NCBI RefSeq assembly: GCF_902859855.1
Contig: NZ_CADIKH010000031.1
Span: 1 to 64,000 of the forward strand
Source of the DNA: Paraburkholderia humisilvae
GTDB lineage: Bacteria > Pseudomonadota > Gammaproteobacteria > Burkholderiales > Burkholderiaceae
Direction of reading: 5' to 3'
DNA: 64,000 nt
Below, piece after piece: positions 1-8,447 of this stretch (its first letter is position 1; each line of letters begins with the position of its first letter). The notes below the pieces were generated by a model that was not told where the DNA came from, made no database searches, and was given only the letters and a program-made list of their open reading frames with translations. Both the position numbers and the translations under genes were made by a program.

Positions 1-30
1 CGTTGCCTCGTCCAACGGCTTCTTTGCCAT
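1..30 (-). CDS. Possible N-terminus of a gene running off the left edge
   Basis: Read on the minus strand, an ATG at 30 opens a frame MAKKPLDEAT that leaves the window after ten codons. A GGAGA lies about 8 bases upstream of that ATG, which is the only support. Ten residues are not enough to name a family. Confidence 0.3.
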   Translation of the reverse strand, partial: MAKKPLDEAT

Positions 31-307
31 GGCGCGTATCTCCATTCAATCCGTTAGAGATATAACGCGCCAGCATCGAATCGGTTGTCATGTTTTATGG
101 GAAACTCAATAATATGCTTGAAGCGCAACTGCACAGGCGAGCCGGTGCCGGACCGCAGCCAGGCCATGGAAGGACCAGTTTCATTCAGCCCCGCGCTGGC
201 GCGTTTTACTGATGTCCGCGCACCATGACGCACGGCGCCGGTCAGGGCCCGGGCGGGCCGTGGCGATCGATGGTTCCAATTTTCAATAACCCGCTTCGAA
301 GCGTGCC

Positions 308-2614
308 ATGGTCAAGCGTAGAACGTTTATCGTCGGCGGGGCCGCGACGCTCGGTGCGCTGGTCGTCGGCTGGTCCGCGCTGCCGCCGCGCCAGCGGCTG
401 ATGCCGTCGCAGCCGCCTGGCGTTCAGCCCGGGCAGACCGCGTTGAACGGCTGGGTCAAGATCGGCGCCGACAACCGCGTCACCGTGATGGTGTGCCGCG
501 CGGAGATGGGGCAGGGAGTGCACACCGGCCTCGCGATGCTGGTCGCGGAGGAACTGGATGCGGACTGGTCGCGGGTCGGTGTCGAGGCCGCGCCGGTCGA
601 CCGGATTTACAACAACGTGGAAAGCGTGATCAGCGATCTGCCGTTTCGCCCCGATGACGACAGCGCGCTCAAGGGTCTCGTCGCGTGGCTCGCCCGCAAG
701 GGCGCGCGTGACGTCGGCGCGATGATGACCGGCGGTTCGACGTCGCTCAACGATGCATGGCTGCCGATGCGCGAAGCCGGCGCGACCGCGCGCGCGATGC
801 TGATCGAGGCTGCCGCGACGCAGTGGGGCGTGCCGCTCGAGCAGTGCCATACCGAAGCGGGCCGCGTATTCGACGGGCCCGTATCGGGTGCAACCCGCAG
901 TGCAACCTATGGCGAGCTCGCACCGCTCGCCGCGAGTCAGCCGTTGCCGCGCAAGGTCGAATTGAAAGACCCGGCCGCGTTCAGGCTGATCGGCAAGCCG
1001 CTGCTGCGTATCGAAGCGCCGTCGAAGCTGGATGGCTCCGCGCGCTTTGGCATCGATGCGGCGCCCGACGGGTTGCTGTACGCGAGCGTCGCGATGTGTC
1101 CGGTGTTAGGTGGCGCGGTCGCCCATTTCGACGGCGCGGCCGCGGCGGCGCAGCCGGGGGTGCGCAGCGTGTTCGCGGTGGCGCCGTATCACGGCGGCAC
1201 CGGCGGTGTCGCGGTGATTGCCGATAATGTGTTCGCCGCGATGCAGGCCGCTGCGATCGTGAAGTGCGCATGGCATATCGACGACGACGCGCGGGTGTCG
1301 AGCGCCGATGTGCTGCAACGCCTCGCCGACGCGCTCGACGATAGCGCCGGCCACACGTGGTACGCGCGCGGCGACGCCGATGCCGCGCTCGGTATTGCCG
1401 CGCGCGTCGTCAAGGCCGAATATCGCGTGCCGTATCTCGCGCATGCGGCACTCGAGCCGATCAACTGTACCGCGCAGGTGAACGACGGCGCGGCGATCGT
1501 CTGGGCCGCCACGCAGGTGCCGGACGTCGCGCGCCGCATCACCGCGCAGCTGCTCGGTCTGCCCGACGACAAAGTGGAGGTGCGCCAGCATCTGATCGGC
1601 GGCGCGTTCGGCCGGCGCCTCGAGATGGACTTCATCGCGCAGGCAGTCGCCATTGCGAACACGGTGCGCGGCACGCCGGTACAGACCGTCTGGACCCGTC
1701 CGCAGGACATGATGCACGACTTCTACCGGCCCGCCTGCGTGTCGCGTTTCAGCGCGGGCCTGAACGATGCGGGCGCGGTGATCGCGTGGCGCAATATCTC
1801 GGCGAGTCAGTCGCTCGTCACCAGCTGGCTGGCGCGCAACTATGGCGTACCATCGTTTGCCGCCGCGCTCGGCCGCGCATTCGACAAGACCAACGACGAA
1901 GGCGCATTCGATCAGCCGTACGAATGGCTGAACGTGCACGTCGGACACAAGCCCGTCGCGCTGCCGGTGCCGGTCGGCTTCTGGCGTTCGGTTGGCCATT
2001 CGCATCAGGCGTTCTTTGTCGAGAGTTTTATCGATGAACTCGCGGCCGCCGCGCGCAAGGACCCGATCTCGTATCGCGCGGCGATGCTCGCGCATCATCC
2101 GCGTCATCTTGCGGTGCTGCGCCGCGTCGCGCAGCTTGCGGGCTGGCATGCGCCGCTCGACAACGATGAGCGCGGCCTTGCGCAGGCGCGCGGCGTCGCG
2201 CTGCATGAGGCATTCGGCAGCGTCGTCGGTCAGGTGGTCGAGGTGTCGGTTGAAGCGGACAAGGCCAGGACGATCCATGTGAACCGGGTGGTGTGTGTAA
2301 TCGATTGCGGCTTGCCGGTGAATCCGAACCTGATCGCTCAGCAGCTCGAGGGCGCGATTGTGTTTGGCCTGTCCGCTGCGCTGTATGAGGAGATCACACT
2401 CGAAGGGGGCAGTGTGCAGCAGCAGTACTTCAGCGACTATCCGGTGGTGCGGATGGAGCAGTGCCCGCGCATCCTGACCGACATCATGTCGAGCCGCGAG
2501 CATCCGCAAGGCGTCGGCGAGGCGGCGACCCCACCGGTCGCGCCGGCGGTTGCGAATGCGATTTTCGCGCTGACCGGCCAGCGGATACGGACGCTGCCGC
2601 TCAAGCTCGCGTGA
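308..2614 (+). CDS. Molybdopterin-binding subunit of a xanthine-oxidase-family dehydrogenase (IorB-like)
   Basis: Large subunit (768 aa) of a molybdenum hydroxylase of the isoquinoline 1-oxidoreductase / periplasmic aldehyde dehydrogenase type, which oxidises aldehydes or N-heterocycles with water as oxygen donor. The N-terminus has a twin-arginine signal (RRTFIVGG, residues 4-11) followed by a hydrophobic stretch, so the folded enzyme is probably exported by Tat. The cofactor-loop motif GGAFGRR lies near residue 431, and a C-terminal GVGEAATPP near 736 carries the expected catalytic Glu. The [2Fe-2S] subunit follows 113 bases downstream. No FAD subunit or cytochrome c subunit is adjacent, as is usual for the first and unusual for the second. 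The substrate cannot be read from sequence. Confidence 0.9.
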   Translation: MVKRRTFIVGGAATLGALVVGWSALPPRQRLMPSQPPGVQPGQTALNGWVKIGADNRVTVMVCRAEMGQGVHTGLAMLVAEELDADWSRVGVEAAPVDRIYNNVESVISDLPFRPDDDSALKGLVAWLARKGARDVGAMMTGGSTSLNDAWLPMREAGATARAMLIEAAATQWGVPLEQCHTEAGRVFDGPVSGATRSATYGELAPLAASQPLPRKVELKDPAAFRLIGKPLLRIEAPSKLDGSARFGIDAAPDGLLYASVAMCPVLGGAVAHFDGAAAAAQPGVRSVFAVAPYHGGTGGVAVIADNVFAAMQAAAIVKCAWHIDDDARVSSADVLQRLADALDDSAGHTWYARGDADAALGIAARVVKAEYRVPYLAHAALEPINCTAQVNDGAAIVWAATQVPDVARRITAQLLGLPDDKVEVRQHLIGGAFGRRLEMDFIAQAVAIANTVRGTPVQTVWTRPQDMMHDFYRPACVSRFSAGLNDAGAVIAWRNISASQSLVTSWLARNYGVPSFAAALGRAFDKTNDEGAFDQPYEWLNVHVGHKPVALPVPVGFWRSVGHSHQAFFVESFIDELAAAARKDPISYRAAMLAHHPRHLAVLRRVAQLAGWHAPLDNDERGLAQARGVALHEAFGSVVGQVVEVSVEADKARTIHVNRVVCVIDCGLPVNPNLIAQQLEGAIVFGLSAALYEEITLEGGSVQQQYFSDYPVVRMEQCPRILTDIMSSREHPQGVGEAATPPVAPAVANAIFALTGQRIRTLPLKLA

Positions 2615-2727
2615 GCATCGAGCGCGTCAGCGCGAGAAAGTGACGTACCGGCGACGTAGAAGCGACGTACACGCGGCGCACCGATCGTGCGCCATTCAGC
2701 CCGGACTGGCGGGCACGGGAGACGACC

Positions 2728-3186
2728 ATGCTGTCTCTGAACATCAACGGCCGCGACACCGAGATCCGTTCCGATCCGGCGACGCCGCTGCTGTGGGTGC
2801 TGCGCTGCGAGCTGAAACTGACGGGCACCAAGTTCGGCTGCGGCATCGGCGTGTGCGGCGCGTGCACGCTGCACATCGACGGTGCCGCGCAGACCTGCTG
2901 CACGAAGCCGGTTGCCCAATTGCACGGCGTGAAAATCACCACCATCGAAGGGCTCGAAGGCGCGGAAGCCCGCGCGCTGAAGGCCGCGTGGACACGCATC
3001 GATGTCGTGCAATGCGGGTACTGTCAGAGCGCGCAGCTGATGGCGGCGTCCGCGCTGCTCAAGCACAATCACAAACCCGGCCCTGCGGATATCGATCAGG
3101 CGATGACGCCGGTGGTCTGCCGCTGCGGCACCTATCCGCGGATTCGCGACGCGATCTACGAAGCGAGCGGCCAGACTCGACGATGA
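2728..3186 (+). CDS. [2Fe-2S] subunit of the molybdenum hydroxylase (IorA-like)
   Basis: 152 aa iron-sulfur subunit that carries electrons from the molybdenum site. The plant-type ferredoxin cluster ligands are C38, C43, C46 and C57 or C58 (motif CGIGVCGAC). The second, helical cluster ligands are C96, C99, C131 and C133 (CGYC and CRCG). Length and layout match the family. It has no signal peptide, so if the partner is periplasmic this subunit is probably carried along by the Tat leader of the large subunit. The start has a GGGAGACG box just upstream. The gene order is large then small subunit. Confidence 0.92.
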   Translation: MLSLNINGRDTEIRSDPATPLLWVLRCELKLTGTKFGCGIGVCGACTLHIDGAAQTCCTKPVAQLHGVKITTIEGLEGAEARALKAAWTRIDVVQCGYCQSAQLMAASALLKHNHKPGPADIDQAMTPVVCRCGTYPRIRDAIYEASGQTRR

Positions 3187-3246
3187 TGGCGTGCCGTCGC
3201 GCACGCCTCGCGAAACCCTTCGCTTCCATTCAGGTTTCGATATAGT

Positions 3247-3274
3247 ATCGATATATACAGTAAAATATATCGAT
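3247..3274. promoter_or_regulatory. Candidate ModE box (perfect inverted repeat)
   Basis: Halves ATCGATATAT (3247-3256) and ATATATCGAT (3265-3274) are exact reverse complements around an 8-base spacer. This matches the known ModE operator style of TATAT-rich half-sites ending in CG. It sits 84 bases upstream of the 3358 gene, inside a small AT-rich patch. A regulator of the ModE type is encoded at 5449-5814. Confidence 0.65.
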
Positions 3275-3357
3275 GGTGGGGGTCGCTGTGTGTGTATCAA
3301 CACGCGTCTCACCGTGCATGACCGCATAGATATCGGAATCGAATGGGAGAGGGTGGC

Positions 3358-3927
3358 GTGAGCAGTCGTCAGTTCGGGCAGCAGCGTGTGGGGCAGACGC
3401 CGCCGGTCGGCGCACTGGCCACGCACATCAGCACGCTGAAGCCAGCCGGCGGTGATGACCGCGCGGAATTGATCCGGGACGTCGTGGACGGGCTGATGCG
3501 TCTGCGTAACAGCGCATTGCGCTTCGTGCTGTTGTTTGTCGGCAGCGAAGACGCGTCGCGGCGTGACGAATACAGTGCGGCGCCGCTGCCGAGGTTGCTG
3601 ACGGTGCTCGCCAACGCGGCGCACGCGGCCCAATTCGACCGGATGCGCGAACTGAAGCGCACCATCCGCGATGCGCGCGCGCTCGAAAAAACGCGTGACG
3701 CGGTCTTTTCCGAGTCGTTCAGCAACAACGCGGTGGCGCTGCGCGGCGCCGCCGCGGAACTCGAACGCGTCGACGCGATTCTCGTGGGTCTGTGCGTCGA
3801 GCATGTCCTCGAACGGCAACTGGCAACACCGGTCGATGCGGCGCGCGTAGCCGCGGTGGTCCATGCGCGGCCCGCTCATGCGGTCGCGCAGGCCTTATCC
3901 GACGAGGTATCGGTCTCAGGACGTTAA
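3358..3927 (+). CDS. Hypothetical protein in the molybdenum locus
   Basis: I do not recognise the family. The predicted product is about 189 aa from a GTG start at 3358, chosen because GGAG lies 8 bases upstream; an in-frame ATG at 3343 has no such site. The protein is helical in character, with no signal peptide, membrane segment or cysteine motif. Residues 100-150 are rich in Arg, Glu and Ala and could form coiled coil. It lies directly downstream of a perfect ModE-like palindrome and just before a DUF2325 gene that also has such a site, so a role tied to molybdate status is an inference from position only. Confidence 0.6.
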   Translation: MSSRQFGQQRVGQTPPVGALATHISTLKPAGGDDRAELIRDVVDGLMRLRNSALRFVLLFVGSEDASRRDEYSAAPLPRLLTVLANAAHAAQFDRMRELKRTIRDARALEKTRDAVFSESFSNNAVALRGAAAELERVDAILVGLCVEHVLERQLATPVDAARVAAVVHARPAHAVAQALSDEVSVSGR

Positions 3928-4012
3928 CGCGCCCTCGCGCGGCGCGTTTTCGTCCTTCATGCCGCCACTGCGCACACCTGCCACGACAATGCCCATGGCA
4001 TCGGTCCACCCC

Positions 4013-4038
4013 TCGTTATATTCAATGGTATATTTCGA
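4013..4038. promoter_or_regulatory. Candidate ModE box upstream of the DUF2325 gene
   Basis: Core CGTTATAT (4014-4021), 8 bases, ATATTTCG (4030-4037). The CG-to-CG length is 24 bases, the same as at 3249-3272. The two halves match each other imperfectly. It ends 43 bases before the start codon at 4081. Confidence 0.5.
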
Positions 4039-4080
4039 CCGTATGGGTGCGTCACCACCCGAACCCGACACGAGGCCATC

Positions 4081-5415
4081 ATGCAAGCTCCTCCGTTTCG
4101 CCTTGCCGCGCTGCGCGGCGCCGAGCGAACCGACGCTTACATTGGCGAACGCCTGCGCGCGCCCGACGCGTGCTGTGCGCCTTCGCAAGGGCAACTGCAC
4201 AGCCTGAAGCGCCGCACCCGTCTGTCCGAACTCGATGCGCATCTACATTGCTCGATTATCGGCACGTGCCTGACCACGCACGAATTGCGCAAACTGGTCC
4301 CGAAGTTCGCGCGCCTTGACCGGCAAAAGGCGACGGATCTCGAGATTCATCATGCCGCGGTCGAACTCGCGATCGAGGGCGGCGCAGGCGGCAAGGCGCT
4401 GCACAAAGCGCTCGACGAACGCTATGCAGGCGCGCTGCGCCGCTTCGACAACGCGAAAGACGCCGATGCGCTGCTCGTGTTATGGAACGACGCGCTCAAG
4501 AGCGGCGACATTCCGCCCGCGTACTGGGCGCTGATGACGCATCCGCAGGCTACGCTGCCGATCCGGCAAGCGGCATTCGGCGAATTACACATGCTGTCGC
4601 ATCTGGTCGGCGCCGCGAACCGTGCGGATATTCGCCGGCTCGTCGCGCTGGAAGAGGAGAACGCCGAGCTGTACGCGAAGGTCGAGCGGCAGCAGCAGCG
4701 GCTGCGCGACATGGCGCTCGAGCGGGACGCGAACGCACGCACCGTCGATGAACTGAACAGGCGGCTTGCGCGGCTTGCCGCCCGTTCCGCCGCAAGCGAT
4801 GAAGCCGAACGGCACGCGGAAATGGACCGGCTGCGCGACGCGCTGGCCGCGCGCGACGCACGTCTCGCGATACAGACAAGCCGCTGCGATGCGGCCGAAC
4901 AGCGCGTCGTCGCGGAGCAGGAGAACGGGCGTCTGCTGCGCGCGGGACTCGACGACGCGCTCGCGCTGCTCAAGGTGCTTCAGGACGAGGCGAACGCGCT
5001 CGAACGCGCGATGCAGGCGGTTAGCGATACGTCGGCCGCAAGAAGCGGCGCGCTCGATACGTTGCAGGGCAAGCGCATTGTGTATGTCGGCGGGCGGCCG
5101 GGGTCCAATAGCGCAGTCAGGCGACTCGTCGAATCGGCGGGCGGCGAAGTGACCGTGCACGACGGCGGCATCGAAGACCGCAAAGGCCTGCTCGCGGCGG
5201 CGCTGCCGAACGCGGACATGGTCGTGTTCCCGGTGGATTGCATCGACCATGATTCGATGAACATGCTAAAGCGCGTGTGCGAGCGCAGCCAGGTTGCGTA
5301 CTATCCGCTGCGGACCGCGAGTGTCGCGAGCTTCGTCGAATTGATCGCGCGGCTCGCGGCCGCCGATGCGCCGGCGGCGCAACGTGCGTCGCGCTTCTGT
5401 TTGCGGCACGGGTAA
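4081..5415 (+). CDS. DUF2325 domain-containing protein
   Basis: 444 aa soluble protein. Roughly residues 55-180 are helical, residues 185-320 form a long Glu/Arg/Ala-rich coiled coil, and the last 110 residues are a DUF2325 domain (KRIVYVGGRPG, then VDCIDHDSM near residue 390), a Rossmann-like fold. DUF2325 proteins have no agreed function; they often sit near metal or nitrogen metabolism genes. A candidate ModE box precedes the gene, and the modE-like gene is convergent immediately downstream, so regulation by molybdate is likely but not shown. Confidence 0.75.
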   Translation: MQAPPFRLAALRGAERTDAYIGERLRAPDACCAPSQGQLHSLKRRTRLSELDAHLHCSIIGTCLTTHELRKLVPKFARLDRQKATDLEIHHAAVELAIEGGAGGKALHKALDERYAGALRRFDNAKDADALLVLWNDALKSGDIPPAYWALMTHPQATLPIRQAAFGELHMLSHLVGAANRADIRRLVALEEENAELYAKVERQQQRLRDMALERDANARTVDELNRRLARLAARSAASDEAERHAEMDRLRDALAARDARLAIQTSRCDAAEQRVVAEQENGRLLRAGLDDALALLKVLQDEANALERAMQAVSDTSAARSGALDTLQGKRIVYVGGRPGSNSAVRRLVESAGGEVTVHDGGIEDRKGLLAAALPNADMVVFPVDCIDHDSMNMLKRVCERSQVAYYPLRTASVASFVELIARLAAADAPAAQRASRFCLRHG

Positions 5416-5448
5416 CGCGCTAACCGCACCGGGCGCCGCGGCGTTCGC

Positions 5449-5814
5449 TTACCGCTTGATCAGGCGCGTCAAGGCCGAAATGTCGTCCGCGCATGCCGCA
5501 TAGGCTTGCGTCTCGATGCCGCGGTACAGCCGGATGATTTCCTCGCCGACCGATGTCAGCGCGCAACCGCCGCCGCTCTGTCCGCCGTGCTCGGCGACCG
5601 TGGCCGGCGACTTCAGCGAGCGGTTCAGTTCGTCCATCAGCAGCCACGCGCGCCGGTATGACATGTTCATGCTACGCGCCGCGGCCGAGATCGAGCCGTG
5701 TTCCTTGACCGCTTCCAGCAAGGCAACCTTGCCGGGACCGAGGGCGATCGTGCCGGCCTGCTGGATGCGCATGCGGAACCTGACCTCTGGTCTCACGCTT
5801 GTCGAAGTCTTCAT
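5449..5814 (-). CDS. ModE-type winged-helix regulator, DNA-binding domain only
   Basis: 121 aa protein matching the N-terminal LysR-like winged helix of ModE: GPGKVALLEAV near residue 30, then GSISAAARSMNMSYRRAWLL as the helix-turn-helix. Full ModE proteins are about 260 aa with two C-terminal Mop domains that bind molybdate; those are absent here. A separate duplicated Mop protein is encoded at 9484-9912. The start at 5814 was preferred to an upstream in-frame ATG because family similarity begins there. It is the natural candidate to bind the CG-N2-ATAT sites in this locus. How it senses molybdate without Mop domains is unclear. Confidence 0.85.
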   Translation of the reverse strand: MKTSTSVRPEVRFRMRIQQAGTIALGPGKVALLEAVKEHGSISAAARSMNMSYRRAWLLMDELNRSLKSPATVAEHGGQSGGGCALTSVGEEIIRLYRGIETQAYAACADDISALTRLIKR

Positions 5815-6409
5815 CGTTGTTGGTTGCGGTGGCGTGCCGCGTTCTTTTGCCGATTGGATATCAGCCAAAGCATACACGACGCGTCCGCGCCGCTGTGCAC
5901 GTGGCACAGCATGATCGGGTGACGCTTGCGGCCGTTTTCGCAAGCGAAGCACGCGCTGTGTGCTAACTCGCTGTGTGCAAAACCGCTGTGTTTAAAACGA
6001 TACACATCGCATGCAGCCCTTTATTGAGACATAACCCCGCGCTACATTGCCGGACACACAACGCACCGCGTGGGCGCCATACCCTGGTCTAAGCGCGGGC
6101 CGCTCGAACCGAGCGACAAAGGCCGACAAACTCTCTTCCCGAACGGCATCGCCGCATCACCATGCCCGGCTCGCGCCGCGCACGGCGTGCGCTGCCGTCT
6201 GCGCGTGGTTTGCGCCCGGGTTGAGCGTGACCGTCGTGCTCCCTATCGTTTCGCCCCACTCTGACCGCTTTGTCTGGCCGGCGCGCATCGTTTCGCGTGT
6301 CGGCGCGGCGCGGCCAGCGAAGACGGCGATCTCCGCGTGAACCACCACACGAACCACACTGCGCAACTGCGTCATGCACGATGCGCAACCTGATATAAAG
6401 GATGACTAA
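5815..6409. other. Intergenic region between modE-like gene and porin
   Basis: About 595 bases without a supported gene. It contains three 15-base imperfect direct repeats at 5954-5998 and the porin leader. The remaining sequence shows no recognisable coding similarity in any frame. Confidence 0.5.
5954..5998. repeat. Three tandem 15-base imperfect repeats
   Basis: Units CGCTGTGTGCTAACT (5954), CGCTGTGTGCAAAAC (5969) and CGCTGTGTTTAAAAC (5984). They lie between the modE-like gene and the porin, with no assigned role. Confidence 0.7.
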
Positions 6410-7591
6410 ATGAAAAAAACCTTGATCGCCGCGGCGGCACTCGGCAGTTTCGGCGCGACCACCGCCGCGCATGCGCAAAGCAGCGTCACGCTATACGGCA
6501 TTATCGATGCCGGTATCAGCTACGTATCGAACTCGGCGACGCCCACCGGGCACGCGAGCCTCATCAAGTATGGGGATGGCGTCGCGTCCGGCAGCCGCTG
6601 GGGCGTGCGTGGCACCGAAGATCTCGGCGGCGGGCTGAAGACGGTATTCGTGCTCGAAAGCGGCTTCAGCAGTGCCGACGGCACGCTTGGGCAGGGCGGT
6701 GCGCTGTTCGGCCGGCAGGCGTATGTCGGTGTGTCGAAAGACGGCGTCGGCACGCTCGCGTTTGGCCGCCAGTACTCGTTCTCGACCGACTACCTCGGCG
6801 CGAACTATACGACCGGCAGCCAGACGCCGGCCGGCAACTACGGCTGGCACATCAACGACGTTGACCAGCTGAGCGCAAGCCGTATCAACAATGCGGTCAA
6901 GTTCAGCAGCACGAACTTCGCGGGCCTGACATTCGGCGCGATGTACGGTTTTTCGAACCAGGCCGGCGCGTTCGCGGGCGCGCCGACCGTCACGGCGGGC
7001 GGCACGACGCGACAGGGCGCATCAAGTGCGTACAGCTTCGGTGCGAACTATGCGCAGGGGCCGTTCGGCATCGGCGCCGCGTACACGAATATTCGCTATC
7101 CGAACGGCGCGACGCCGCCCTTTAGCGTCAGCATCGCGAACGTGAATACGGGCGGGCTGCGCGACCTCGAGACCTACGGTGTCGGCGCGCGTGTTGCGCT
7201 CGGTGCGGCGCTCGTGTGGGGCAACTGGACGCATACGACCTTCAAGCCGCTTGCCGGCGACGCGTCGCGCCTGAATAACTATGAGATCGGCGGCCGCTAT
7301 GGCTTCACGCCGGCATTCGCGGCGGGCCTCGGTTATACGTTCTCGGAACTGGATGACCGCTTTAGCGGCAAGTGGCATCAGGTGACCGGCGCGCTCGACT
7401 ACGCGCTGTCCAAGCGCACCGACGTGTATCTGCTCGCGGTTTATCAGATCGCGTCGGGCAGCAATACGGTGGCTGGGCGCAGCGTGCCCGTGCAGGCGCA
7501 GATCGGAACCACGCCGGGCATGCTCGGCATGTCGGGCGTGGGCGCGAACCATCAGGTGGCGACGCGCGTCGGATTGCGGCACCGGTTCTAG
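6410..7591 (+). CDS. Gram-negative porin (Burkholderia OmpC-type)
   Basis: 393 aa outer-membrane beta-barrel. The signal peptide (MKKTLIAAAAL to AHA, cleavage near residue 23) is followed by the typical first strand SSVTLYGIIDAGI. The glycine-rich strands, conserved WGVRGTEDLGGGL and FGRQAYVGV motifs and terminal aromatic HRF are standard for trimeric diffusion porins of the order. AAAGGA lies 9 bases before the ATG. The position among molybdenum genes suggests it may help oxyanion entry, but these porins are broadly selective and this is inference. Confidence 0.93.
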   Translation: MKKTLIAAAALGSFGATTAAHAQSSVTLYGIIDAGISYVSNSATPTGHASLIKYGDGVASGSRWGVRGTEDLGGGLKTVFVLESGFSSADGTLGQGGALFGRQAYVGVSKDGVGTLAFGRQYSFSTDYLGANYTTGSQTPAGNYGWHINDVDQLSASRINNAVKFSSTNFAGLTFGAMYGFSNQAGAFAGAPTVTAGGTTRQGASSAYSFGANYAQGPFGIGAAYTNIRYPNGATPPFSVSIANVNTGGLRDLETYGVGARVALGAALVWGNWTHTTFKPLAGDASRLNNYEIGGRYGFTPAFAAGLGYTFSELDDRFSGKWHQVTGALDYALSKRTDVYLLAVYQIASGSNTVAGRSVPVQAQIGTTPGMLGMSGVGANHQVATRVGLRHRF

Positions 7592-7626
7592 GCCTCGCGG
7601 GTGTTCGCACGCCGCGCAAGCTCACG

Positions 7627-8148
7627 CTACGGTGCGACGACTCGCGCGACGATGCCCGCGAGCCGCTTCACGTGTCGGGGCGCGGGCAGGATATCGGCAG
7701 CGGAAAAGAGCAGCGGTGCGCCGTCGTCGATCGACAGGGGCATATCGCCGCGTTCGAACGCCACCAGCACGCGTTCGCCGATCGGCGTGTTGAACAGCTC
7801 ATGCCACGAGAAGGTTACCGCGTAGCCGTCGTGCGCGACGGCAATAAAAATGGTCCGCTTGAAGTCACCGGGCCGGTCGTTGCGCAGGCCGGCGACTTCG
7901 ATCAGATCTTTCAGCAGCACCCCGCGGTAGCTGTCCACCTTGCGGATAAAGCGGTTCGTGGTGAAGCAGCGCAGGTCGAACGGGTCGGCGCGCACGCTCG
8001 CGTGCGCTCGCAACTGGTTTAGCGTCAACGTTAACGGACGCTGAAAGTCGCCTGTCAGTGAAATGGTCGCGTCCTGCGCGCGCAACTCGTGTTCCCGTTG
8101 CGCTGTGTCGTTCGCATGCGGCGCTGCCGCCGTGCCTGAATGCTCCAT
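7627..8148 (-). CDS. Small sulfite-oxidase-fold molybdopterin protein
   Basis: 173 aa protein resembling the molybdopterin-binding core of the sulfite oxidase / YedY family. The conserved cysteine that would bind molybdenum is C61 in the motif DLRCFTTN, followed by the family pattern YRGVLLKDLIEVAG. It is shorter than usual and lacks the C-terminal dimerisation domain and any signal peptide, so it should be cytoplasmic. The start at 8148 has GGAGA upstream; a longer in-frame start at 8202 has none. A candidate ModE box lies 69 bases upstream. The substrate is unknown. Confidence 0.75.
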   Translation of the reverse strand: MEHSGTAAAPHANDTAQREHELRAQDATISLTGDFQRPLTLTLNQLRAHASVRADPFDLRCFTTNRFIRKVDSYRGVLLKDLIEVAGLRNDRPGDFKRTIFIAVAHDGYAVTFSWHELFNTPIGERVLVAFERGDMPLSIDDGAPLLFSAADILPAPRHVKRLAGIVARVVAP

Positions 8149-8216
8149 TGCCGGTCTCCGGTTGCCGAACGGGCGCGCCTGATGACGCTCCGCGTTTGCC
8201 ATTCGAGCTTGCCCGC

Positions 8217-8240
8217 CGATATATCGGTAGGTATATTACG
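8217..8240. promoter_or_regulatory. Candidate ModE box between molybdoenzyme and lipoprotein genes
   Basis: CGATATAT (8217-8224), 8 bases, ATATTACG (8233-8240). Same 24-base CG-to-CG length as the other sites in this locus. It is placed to control the minus-strand molybdoenzyme gene starting at 8148. Confidence 0.55.
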
Positions 8241-8271
8241 CTGCGTGCGGCAAGAGTGCTGCAAGCAATCG

Positions 8272-8292
8272 AACGATATCGGTCATATCGTT
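8272..8292. promoter_or_regulatory. Perfect 8-base inverted repeat
   Basis: AACGATAT, spacer CGGTC, ATATCGTT. The geometry differs from the 24-base sites nearby (17 bases CG to CG), so it may bind another regulator or ModE in another mode. It lies 156 bases upstream of the lipoprotein gene at 8448. Confidence 0.4.
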
Positions 8293-8447
8293 GCGCTTAT
8301 CAGGCATGGCGTGGGGTTGGGACGTGCGCGTCCGGCTGTGCTTTTGTGTGCGCTTTGTGTGTGCTTTCGCGCGTGCTTGTGCCCGGCTCTGGCGCGGGCG
8401 GCAGTGCGATCGGCACAGCCGTTTCGCGTGTTTGAACAGGAGCATGA

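Noticed and set aside
52..67. CGTTAGAGATATAACG, ModE-like dyad upstream of the IorB-like gene
   Set aside because: The right half fits, but the spacing does not match the 24-base pattern of the other sites, so it was not called.
1106..2509. Long antisense open frame of 467 codons inside the IorB-like gene
   Set aside because: It is a GC-rich shadow of the plus-strand gene, with no family motif.
2437..3879. 480-codon minus-strand open frame across IorA and the 3358 gene
   Set aside because: Arginine-rich, no motif, and it runs across two supported genes.
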